Shown here one piece after another: positions 1-6,685 of a stretch of 45,634 nt of DNA. Location of the stretch: positions 1 through 45,634 of the forward strand of contig SHVZ01000017.1 in the NCBI GenBank assembly GCA_009694025.1, written 5' to 3'. A model generated the notes under the pieces. That model saw only the letters and a program-made list of their open reading frames with translations. It was not told where the DNA came from and searched no databases. Positions within the stretch are counted from its first letter, which is position 1; every line of letters starts with the position of its first letter. Made by a program: the position numbers and the translations under genes. The stretch comes from Alphaproteobacteria bacterium. GTDB taxonomy: Bacteria > Pseudomonadota > Alphaproteobacteria > SHVZ01.

Positions 1-31
1 ACCAACCAGATGAGGCCAACCCTCCTCTAAA

Positions 32-142
32 TTACAACACCATCTGTCCCAAATGTTCTGACGACGCACACCGCTGACCCTGGATCGCCTCGAGCGCCAC
101 CTTCGCCTTGAACTCGGCCGTAAACCGTCTGCGCGTCTTCAT
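32..142 (-). pseudogene. IS3-family transposase OrfA, N-terminal remnant
   Basis: Reading the minus strand from the ATG at 142 gives 36 codons. The first 20 or so have the typical OrfA opening of IS3-group elements (MKTRRRFTAEFKAKVALEAI). After codon 22 the resemblance ends and a stop follows at 34-32. A full OrfA is about 90-130 residues with a helix-turn-helix, so only the N-terminal tip is left, and no OrfB reading frame follows in the window. A purine-rich GGAAG precedes the start. I read this as the broken end of an insertion sequence fused to other DNA. Family assignment rests on this short motif alone. Confidence 0.6.
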
Positions 143-258
143 CGGGGATCTTCCTTCTCGTCGTCAGATCCACCTTAGCCCCCTGTCTCAGGAACCGGGA
201 CCACCTCTGTGCGAAGCGATACGGCCAGGGACCAGGGTACCGAGGGGAAGTGGCGGCG

Positions 259-402
259 ATGATTCAAGAGTGGTTCGAAAACACGCCAGAGCTTGCTGAC
301 GTACGCACCAAAGTCGACGCTGCGCTCAATGCGGAATGGAAGGAACTTGTCCTCGCGAGATTGATTGACGCGACGAAGTTCGAAGATCAGGACGATGAGT
401 AG
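259..402 (+). pseudogene. Short unrecognised reading frame, possible C-terminal gene remnant
   Basis: An ATG at 259 opens a 47-codon frame ending in TAG at 400-402. The same frame is open upstream for at least another 16 codons, so it may be the tail of a longer truncated gene. The peptide is acidic and probably helical, beginning MIQEWFENTPELADVR and ending in a run of Asp/Glu. I do not recognise a family. It lies next to the IS3 remnant, in a stretch with no other coding signal, which suits a decayed insertion boundary. An overlapping antisense frame exists and looks less protein-like. Confidence 0.25.
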
Positions 403-474
403 AATCTCGTTGGCGTAGCGTGGCCTTTTGCTTGCCTTAACGTTCCGATGACGCAGAGTCACCGCCCTCGGACT

Positions 475-636
475 CCCTCTCCCGCGCAGCGCACGGGGGA
501 GGCGTGGGGTGGGGGCCGAGCGAGGGTTTTCGTTGATGATGTCGCCAAGGCGGCGAATAGCGAGATTGGTGACCGCGACCTCTCCTCGCTTCGCTCGGCC
601 CCCACCCTGCCCTCCCCCGCGCTGCGCGGGAGAGGG
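475..636. repeat. GC-rich inverted-repeat element (MITE/RIME-like)
   Basis: The outer arms at about 475-525 and 584-636 are imperfect inverted copies of each other, about 50 bp each. Both contain CCCTCTCCCGCGCAGCGC on one strand or its complement, followed by a G-rich stretch and GGGGGCCGAGCGA. Each arm also holds a smaller hairpin of its own. About 58 bp separate the arms and contain no gene. The element starts 13 bp beyond the stop codon of the minus-strand aldo/keto reductase, so transcripts from that gene would fold it and could end there. A related but rearranged hairpin block occurs at 42748-42889. No transposase is encoded inside. Confidence 0.6.
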
Positions 637-648
637 TTCCGAAGTGCC

Positions 649-1677
649 CTAGACCGGCGGCGGATTGCGGTCGGGGCTGGTGCGGCGCTGGTGCCAGTAG
701 GGGTAAGCCAGCGGCCGCACGCTCGCTTCGTCGAGGCGCTTCACCTGCTCGGGCGTCAATGTGAAGTCGACGGCTCCCAGGTTCTCGCGGAGCTGCGCCT
801 CGGTCCGGGCGCCGACGACCACGGACGCGACCGTCGGACGGCGGAGCACCCAGTTGAGCGCCACCTGGGAGACCGTGCGGCCCGTCTCTTGCGCCAGCGC
901 CTCCAGCACGTCGACGATCATGTAGAGCTGCTCGTCGGGAACCTGCGGTCCCATGGTGCCGATCTGGGCGATGCGGGTTCCCGCGGGGACCTTGCTGTTG
1001 CGGTTGATCTTGCCGGTGAGCTTGCCGCCGGCGAGCGGGCTCCATACGACCGCGCCGACCTTCTCGGCCAGCCCGAGCGGCATCAGCTCCCATTCGTAGT
1101 CGCGCCCGATCAGCGAGTAGTAGGCCTGATGGGCGACGTAGCGCGTCCAGCCGTAGCGGTCGGCGACCGCCAGCGACTTCATCAGGTGCCAGCCGGAGAA
1201 GTTGGAGCAGCCGACATAGCGGACCTTGCCGGCGCGGACGAGGTCGTCGAGCACGCGCACGGTCTCCTCGATCGGCGTCAGCGCATCGAAGCCGTGCATC
1301 TGCCAGAGGTCGATGGTGTCGGTCCCGAGACGCCGGAGGCTCGCCTCGCAGGCGGCGATCAGATGATGGCGCGACGACCCCAGCCGGTTGGGCCCCGGCC
1401 CCATCCGGAAGGTCGACTTGGCCGAGATCAGCACCTTGTCGCGCCGGCCGGCGATCGCCTGACCCAGGATCTCCTCGGCCAGGCCGGCCGAGTAGGCGTC
1501 GGCGGTGTCGAACATGGTGAGCCCGGCATCCAGGCAGATGTCGACCAGGCGCGTCGCCTCCTTCACGTCCGAGGCGCCCCAGGCGCGGAAGAAGTCGTTG
1601 CCGCCGCCGAAGGTCGCGGTGCCGAAGCTCAAGGCAGGCACGCTGAACCCGGATCCGCCGAGCAGACGATATTCCAT
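649..1677 (-). CDS. Aldo/keto reductase
   Basis: This 342-residue protein is a cytosolic NADPH-dependent aldo/keto reductase of the YajO/Tas-like group, with a (beta/alpha)8 barrel. The catalytic tetrad is visible: Asp57 and Tyr62 in FDTADAY, Lys87 in ISAKS, and His128 in LWQMHGF. The C-terminal region has the usual nucleotide-binding segment (SVVVGARTEAQLRENLGA). The ATG at 1677 opens directly into the first beta-hairpin, so the start is secure. It lies 30 bp downstream of a second, exported-looking aldo/keto reductase and is the last gene of the minus-strand cytochrome region. The substrate cannot be read from the sequence. Confidence 0.9.
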   Translation of the reverse strand: MEYRLLGGSGFSVPALSFGTATFGGGNDFFRAWGASDVKEATRLVDICLDAGLTMFDTADAYSAGLAEEILGQAIAGRRDKVLISAKSTFRMGPGPNRLGSSRHHLIAACEASLRRLGTDTIDLWQMHGFDALTPIEETVRVLDDLVRAGKVRYVGCSNFSGWHLMKSLAVADRYGWTRYVAHQAYYSLIGRDYEWELMPLGLAEKVGAVVWSPLAGGKLTGKINRNSKVPAGTRIAQIGTMGPQVPDEQLYMIVDVLEALAQETGRTVSQVALNWVLRRPTVASVVVGARTEAQLRENLGAVDFTLTPEQVKRLDEASVRPLAYPYWHQRRTSPDRNPPPV

Positions 1678-1707
1678 GGTCGATTCCTTATGGATGGGAC
1701 GGAGAAG

Positions 1708-2652
1708 CTAGAGTACGGCCGCCATGCGCGCCCGCAAGGCCTGATCGGGCAGGCGTCCGACGCCGGCGCGTACGTTGTCGCGCATGTGCTCGGGCCGGCT
1801 GGTGCCCGGAATGACTGAGGTGACGGCCGGATGCGCGAGGACGAACTTCAGCAGGATCTGGGCCCAGGTCTCGCAGCCGATCTCGCCGGCCCAGGCCGGC
1901 AGCGGCCGGTCGCGGAGCGCGCGGATGAGGCTGCCGCCGCCGAACGGCTGATTGACGATGACGGCGATCCCGCGCTCGGCCGCCAGCGGCAGCAGCCGCT
2001 TCTCCGCCGCCCGGTCGTCGAGGGCGTAGTTGAGCTGGACGAAGTCGAGCTTCTCCGCCCGCATCACCGCTTCGAGCTCGTCATGGGCACCCGGCGTGTA
2101 GTGGGTGATGCCGAGATAGCGGATGCGTCCCTGCTCCTTCCACGCCCGCAGGGTCGCCAGATGGGTCCGCCAGTCGACGAGGTTGTGGATTTGCATCAGC
2201 TCGACGCGCTCGTCCTTGAGCAGCCGCATCGATTGCTGCATCTGGGCGATCCCGGCCTGGAGCCCCGTGGTCCACACCTTGGTCGCGACGAAGGCCCGAT
2301 CGTGCGCCTTCATCGCCGCCAGCAGATCGCCGACCACCGCTTCGGAGGCGCCGCACATCGGCGATGAGTCGATGACCGAACCGCCGGCCTCGAACAGGAT
2401 CCTCAAGACCTCGCGCAGCGGTGCCCGCTCCTTCGGGCCGGAGCCGACGTCGAAGGTCCGCCAGGTGCCGCAGCCGACCACCGGCAGCGCCTCGCCGCTC
2501 GACGGAATCGCGCGCGTCTGCATCCTCTCGATCACGTTCGTCTGTCCATGGGCCCCTGCTCCCACGAGGAACGTCGCCCCACCTCCGGCGGCGAGCCTGA
2601 GGAACGCAGCCCGGCTCACGCCTCCTCGAGCTCTACCGTCGCCATTCGCCAT
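1708..2652 (-). CDS. Exported aldo/keto reductase with Tyr-to-Cys active site
   Basis: A 314-residue aldo/keto reductase domain is preceded by an N-terminal export signal (VSRAAFLRLAAGGGATFLVG). The signal resembles a Tat leader, but the expected Arg-Arg reads Arg-Ala, so the route is uncertain. In the barrel, Asp95 in VIDSSPMCG, Lys in FVATKVW and His in LMQIHNL are kept. The catalytic Tyr expected in the SSPMYG motif is Cys100 (codon 2355-2353, TGC; TAC would be one base different). It follows the pentahaem cytochrome gene by 11 bp and probably shares its transcript. A periplasmic AKR without Tyr may be inactive or may have changed chemistry. Confidence 0.85.
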   Translation of the reverse strand: MANGDGRARGGVSRAAFLRLAAGGGATFLVGAGAHGQTNVIERMQTRAIPSSGEALPVVGCGTWRTFDVGSGPKERAPLREVLRILFEAGGSVIDSSPMCGASEAVVGDLLAAMKAHDRAFVATKVWTTGLQAGIAQMQQSMRLLKDERVELMQIHNLVDWRTHLATLRAWKEQGRIRYLGITHYTPGAHDELEAVMRAEKLDFVQLNYALDDRAAEKRLLPLAAERGIAVIVNQPFGGGSLIRALRDRPLPAWAGEIGCETWAQILLKFVLAHPAVTSVIPGTSRPEHMRDNVRAGVGRLPDQALRARMAAVL

Positions 2653-2663
2653 GATCGATCCGA

Positions 2664-3980
2664 TCAGCTCCGCGGCATCGCCCGTTCGACTCCCTCCAGC
2701 GCGCGGGCGAAGACCGCCGGATCATACGCCTCGTCCTTGGCGGTCGCCGCGTAGCATTGGTCGATCGCCGCCTTGAGCTCATTGTATTGCGCCTCGGTCG
2801 CGCCGCCGGCCCGGCGGAGCGCCTGGGCGATCGAGGCCAGGGCCATGGTCGCCTGCTCGGCGCCGCCGTAGTCGGCGAACTGGCCCTGCCGGCCCTCGGC
2901 GATCAGGGCCGCCAGCAGCGCCCGCATGTCCTCGGGCCCGAAGCTGTGACGGGCGAAGCGCTGCACCAGCCTGTCGGCGACGGCCTTGATCTCGCGCGCG
3001 ATCGCGCCCGCATCGCCTCGCCCCTCCGACATCGCGCCGTGGAGCGTCCGAAGGTGACCGCCGAGCGCCGCGCCGTCCTCCGGCACCAGCCGCCGGGCCA
3101 GCAGCCTCAGCATGAGCAGGTTCGCGTCGTTGAAGCGGATTACGCCAGGAGCGAGCCCTGTGCTTTCCCGTGCCTGCCAGCGAAGGCTCGACATCGGATG
3201 GTGACAGGCGTGGCAGTCGTAGAACGTCAGCTCGGGGAATACGCCAGCCATGCGTCGGTTGTCGTCGGCGAGCGCCGCCATGGTCCGGCCGACCGCCATC
3301 GCCTGGCCGACTGCCCAGGTCTGGACCCCGCTCGCGACCGTCTTTCGCTTGCGGTAGTCATCATCCAGCACGTAGTGCGACGGCTGGATCTCGGTAAACG
3401 TGTCGAGCTCGAAGCTGAGGCGCGGATGGCCGGCACCCATCAGGCGATGGGTGACGAACCTGGTCTCGTCGCCGAGGTGGCAGGAGAGACAGAGCCCGGC
3501 CCGGGCGACCGGGTCCTCGGTCGGAAAGAGCCCGAGCTTCTGCAGCTCCGCCGTCGAGGAAACGCCGGCAACATGCGGCCCGAGCCAGCGCTGGCCGCCG
3601 CCGTGACAACCCTCGCAGCCGACGCCGTCCGAGAGCTGGAACTGCCGGCCGCGCAGTTCCGCCGGGACGTTGTCGGTATGGCAGTCGAGGCAGGCCTTCG
3701 CCGTGTGGGCGTCGGGCAGGCCGAGGTTCTTGGCGATCCGCTGGGAGCGCGGCTCCAACAGGACGGCATAGGCCTTGGCGTGCTTGTCCTGGCGCTGCCA
3801 TATTAGGTATTCGTTCTGCAGCACCTGCGAGCCGCGAACCGGCTGGACCGCCCCGTGGCAGGTCGAGCCGCCGCAGCTGGTCACCCCCAGATGAAGGTCC
3901 GGCCCCTTCGACGGCAGGCTCTGCGCGGCCGCCTCGCCGAGGCCGAGCGCCGCCAGCGCGACGATCAGGATGCGTCTCAT
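2664..3980 (-). CDS. Periplasmic multihaem cytochrome c (cytochrome c554-like)
   Basis: This 438-residue exported protein has a Sec signal peptide (MRRILIVALAALGLGEAAAQ). It carries four CXXCH haem sites, CLDCH (97-101), CEGCH (122-126), CLSCH (164-168) and CHACH (256-260), plus an unusual first site, CGGSTCH (36-42), with four residues between the cysteines. The pattern of an N-terminal S-C-x4-C-H-G motif, a QNEY..W...DKHAKA segment and later CXXCH sites matches the cytochrome c554 / multihaem cytochrome c family of periplasmic electron carriers. The last 170 residues are helical and haem-free. The ATG follows a G-rich ribosome site. The gene probably passes electrons to or from the cytochrome operon upstream. 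Confidence 0.85.
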   Translation of the reverse strand: MRRILIVALAALGLGEAAAQSLPSKGPDLHLGVTSCGGSTCHGAVQPVRGSQVLQNEYLIWQRQDKHAKAYAVLLEPRSQRIAKNLGLPDAHTAKACLDCHTDNVPAELRGRQFQLSDGVGCEGCHGGGQRWLGPHVAGVSSTAELQKLGLFPTEDPVARAGLCLSCHLGDETRFVTHRLMGAGHPRLSFELDTFTEIQPSHYVLDDDYRKRKTVASGVQTWAVGQAMAVGRTMAALADDNRRMAGVFPELTFYDCHACHHPMSSLRWQARESTGLAPGVIRFNDANLLMLRLLARRLVPEDGAALGGHLRTLHGAMSEGRGDAGAIAREIKAVADRLVQRFARHSFGPEDMRALLAALIAEGRQGQFADYGGAEQATMALASIAQALRRAGGATEAQYNELKAAIDQCYAATAKDEAYDPAVFARALEGVERAMPRS

Positions 3981-4003
3981 CTTGCCCCCCCGATGCTGCT
4001 ATT

Positions 4004-4297
4004 ATGACGGCCATGCGCGCCGTTCTTTTCCTGCTTGCGATGACTGCGCCGGCGATCGCGGACAACGCCTTCACCCGCCGCTGCGAGGCCGACGTCCTGG
4101 CGAAAGCCGGCGATCAGGTGGTGGCTCAGCGGAGCTGCGCCTGCATGCGGAAGTTCCTGGCGACCAGCCTCGGCCAGTCCGGCCATGACCGCGTGCTGGC
4201 GGCGCTGGAGGCGGCGTCCTGGACACCCGAACGGGCGTCCCTTTCCACCGACGAGCGGCAGGTCGTCGGCAACGCGCGTCTGGCCTGCAGCCTCTAA
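4004..4297 (+). CDS. Small exported Cys-containing protein, unknown function
   Basis: A 97-residue protein (or 94 from the second ATG at 4013) begins with a clear signal peptide, MRAVLFLLAMTAPAIA, cleaved before DNAFT. The mature part is about 78 residues with four cysteines (C27, C45, C47, C95), two in a CAC pair, so it may hold disulfides or a metal. I do not recognise the family. It is the only plus-strand gene in an otherwise minus-strand block; its ATG is 23 bp from the divergent ATG of the cytochrome gene, and it ends 8 bp before the convergent end of the flavoprotein gene. Any promoter must lie inside the cytochrome gene. Confidence 0.6.
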   Translation: MTAMRAVLFLLAMTAPAIADNAFTRRCEADVLAKAGDQVVAQRSCACMRKFLATSLGQSGHDRVLAALEAASWTPERASLSTDERQVVGNARLACSL

Positions 4298-4305
4298 CCA
4301 GGCGG

Positions 4306-6684
4306 TCACCGCCCGCCCTCCTTGATCAGGTCGAACAGCTTCTGCGGATGCGCGCGCATCGCCGCCCCCGTCGGGCAGGCGCGCACACAGGCCGGGCCGC
4401 CGTCGATGCCCATGCAAAGGTCGCACTTGACCGCTTTCTTGGCGCCATCGCCTTTGATCGATCCGCCGGGCCCGGGTCCTGAGCCGAACAGCAGCCATGA
4501 CAGAAGGCCGGGCTTCTTCGCCGAGGGCTGCGCCATGTGGATGACGCCATAGGGACAGTTGCGTTCGCAGTTGCCGCAGCCGATGCAGGTCTCCGGGTTG
4601 ATGAAGACCTCGCCCTCCTTGCTCCGGCTGAGCGCATCCGGCGGGCAGTCCTTCATGCAATGCGGGTGCTCGCAATGGCGGCAGGAGGTCGGCACGTGGA
4701 TGGTCGCGAAGGTCGGCCCGGCCTCGCGGTCGAGGCGCGAAATGCCGCCATGGGTCTCGGCGCAGGCGCTCTCGCAGTTGTTGCAGTGGACGCAAAGAGA
4801 CTCGTCGATCATCAGGACGTCGGTCGCCTCGCCGAGCCCCTGCTTCAGCAACTCGCCGATTGCGCCGACTCCGCTGGCTCTGGTTTCCAGGCGCGCCGTC
4901 TCGACGCCGCGCTGCGCCATCTTGCGGCTGAAGTCGCTCTTCACCTCAGGATGCTTGGCGAGCAACGCCCGCAGCGGCTCGGCCTCGATCTCGATCGCCT
5001 CGGTGGCAACCGAGGCCCGGACGGACGCCGAGCGCGGACTTCGGGTCAGCATCGCCATCTCGCCGACATAATGGCCGGCTTGGACGTAGGAGAGGACGAT
5101 GTCCCGGCGCCCCACCAGCTTCGAGATGGTGACGGCACCCGAGCGGATGAGGAACACACGGTCGTCGACGTCGCCTTCCTTGATCAGCGTTTCTCCGGCC
5201 TTGAACGCCACGACCTTCGATCGCTCGACCACCGGCGCCAGCGCTTCCGGCGTCGCCGTCGGTGCGATATGCGCCCGGAACTGCCGGACGATGGCCACCT
5301 CATCGATCTGCTGCTTGATGTCCGGTACCGAGCGCGTCAGGCGCAACATCGTGTTACGCGGAACTTCGAGCAGCGCCGATGGCTCGATCGCCGTCACCGT
5401 CGCCGTGCGCCGTCGGCCGGAGATCAGGCCCATCTCGCCAACGAAAGAGCCTGCACCCAGGCGGACCAGAGCCTCGGGTTTCTCAGGATCGACCTCGACG
5501 CCGATCGCGCCGGCGACGACTGCGAAGACCGAATTCGTGTAGTCGTTCCGCCGGAACAGGACGGCTCCCGCGTCCACCCGATGGATGTCGCTCGAAGTCA
5601 GGATCTCGCGTACCTGCAGCGGCGTGATCGCACGGAACAGCGGCACGTGGTCCTTGACCGCCTGAACCAGCTGCCCCACCGACCAGTCGAGCCCGGACTT
5701 CGCCAGCTTCCCTTCGATCAAAGGCTCGTCAGCCGGCGCGATCGCATTTCCGAGAATGTGCTCGACCACCTCATAGCCCTGGTTGAGACAGTTCTTGATG
5801 AGCGGATAGCCCGCGAGAGCACCGACGATGTAAAGGCCGGGGACGCTCGATTCATAGGTTTCGCTGACCAGAGGTGCCGCGGTCGGCGCCTCGCTGGCGA
5901 AGGCGACCCCGCAGGCCTCCACGAACTTCCTTGGTGGCAGCGCGCCGATGCGCGCGATGATGCGGTCGACCTTGACCGTCGCCTCGCCCTGCGGCGTGTT
6001 GAGGATCAACCGGCCCGGCTCGATCCGCGCCGGAGAGGCGGCCATCACGGTCTCCATGCGGCCGGCCTTCACCTCGTCCTGCACCTTGGCGATGTTGGCC
6101 GGCTTGGCATGCACGAATTCCGGGCTGTTGACGACCAGCGTCACCGCGTTGCCGGCAACGAGCCCGAGCGCGTTCTCGATGCCGGCGTCGCCGCCACCGA
6201 TCACGACAATGCTCTCGTTCTGATACTCGTCCGGGTCGTCGAGCTGGTACTGGACGAACGACTGTTCGGACCCGGGAACCGTCAGCCGGCGGATGTTGCC
6301 CTGAACGCCGATCGCCAGCACCACGCTTCCAGCCTCGATCGCCTCCCCCGACTTCAGCGTAATCCGGAAGGCACCCTTGGCGCCGGAGACGCCGGTAACC
6401 TCGGTGTTCAGCCGGAGATTGACACCCGCCTCCTTCATCGCCCGCCCGAAGACATCGAGCACAACCTCGCGCGCGCCCTCGGCGAAGCCGGTGTCGCTCC
6501 GAAGCGGGAGAATGGCCGGTGTCGCCATCACCAGCTTCCGCTTCTGGTAACGCGAGATCGTGTCTGAGACGTGGGCCGCACGCTCAAGCAGGATATGCGA
6601 GGCGCTGCGCTTGGCCGCCCGGCAGGCGGCACTGAGGCCCGCGGGGCCGGATCCGATAATGGCGATGTCGAAGCGGTCGGCCAC
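4306..6684 (-). CDS. Flavin oxidoreductase / dual cyclic-nucleotide-binding / 4x[4Fe-4S] fusion
   Basis: Start chosen: GTG at 6684, preceded by AGGAGG five bases upstream and one base after the preceding stop; an upstream GTG at 6717 would overlap that gene. The 792-residue product has, in order, an FAD Rossmann motif (GSGPAG, about 11-16), a second NAD(P)H motif (VVIGGGDAG, about 160-168) as in YpdA/thioredoxin-reductase-like flavoproteins but no CXXC disulfide, two cyclic-nucleotide-binding domains (about 355-455 and 480-585, each with a GEM...R-T/S-A phosphate-binding cassette), and a C-terminal ferredoxin-like part with four Cys clusters (CVHCNNCESAC, CRHCEHPHCMKDCP, CIGCGNCERNCP, CDLC...CVRACP) like NrfC/DmsB subunits. 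No signal or membrane segment is seen, so it should act in the cytoplasm, probably moving electrons between NAD(P)H and the membrane cytochromes under nucleotide control (inference). Confidence 0.88.
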   Translation of the reverse strand: MADRFDIAIIGSGPAGLSAACRAAKRSASHILLERAAHVSDTISRYQKRKLVMATPAILPLRSDTGFAEGAREVVLDVFGRAMKEAGVNLRLNTEVTGVSGAKGAFRITLKSGEAIEAGSVVLAIGVQGNIRRLTVPGSEQSFVQYQLDDPDEYQNESIVVIGGGDAGIENALGLVAGNAVTLVVNSPEFVHAKPANIAKVQDEVKAGRMETVMAASPARIEPGRLILNTPQGEATVKVDRIIARIGALPPRKFVEACGVAFASEAPTAAPLVSETYESSVPGLYIVGALAGYPLIKNCLNQGYEVVEHILGNAIAPADEPLIEGKLAKSGLDWSVGQLVQAVKDHVPLFRAITPLQVREILTSSDIHRVDAGAVLFRRNDYTNSVFAVVAGAIGVEVDPEKPEALVRLGAGSFVGEMGLISGRRRTATVTAIEPSALLEVPRNTMLRLTRSVPDIKQQIDEVAIVRQFRAHIAPTATPEALAPVVERSKVVAFKAGETLIKEGDVDDRVFLIRSGAVTISKLVGRRDIVLSYVQAGHYVGEMAMLTRSPRSASVRASVATEAIEIEAEPLRALLAKHPEVKSDFSRKMAQRGVETARLETRASGVGAIGELLKQGLGEATDVLMIDESLCVHCNNCESACAETHGGISRLDREAGPTFATIHVPTSCRHCEHPHCMKDCPPDALSRSKEGEVFINPETCIGCGNCERNCPYGVIHMAQPSAKKPGLLSWLLFGSGPGPGGSIKGDGAKKAVKCDLCMGIDGGPACVRACPTGAAMRAHPQKLFDLIKEGGR

Positions 6685-6685
6685 G

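Larger units (their letters stand above)
1..648. other. Gene-poor edge with decayed sequences
   Basis: Apart from the OrfA remnant (32-142), the short frame (259-402) and the inverted-repeat element (475-636), I see no gene, RNA or clear regulatory site here. The longer open frames that cross this stretch on both strands show no family likeness and follow from the high GC content. Confidence 0.5.

Noticed and set aside
448..1818. Long plus-strand frame opposite the aldo/keto reductases
   Set aside because: It mirrors two well-supported minus-strand enzymes, is rich in Arg/Gly/His and shows no family motif; high GC makes such antisense frames common.
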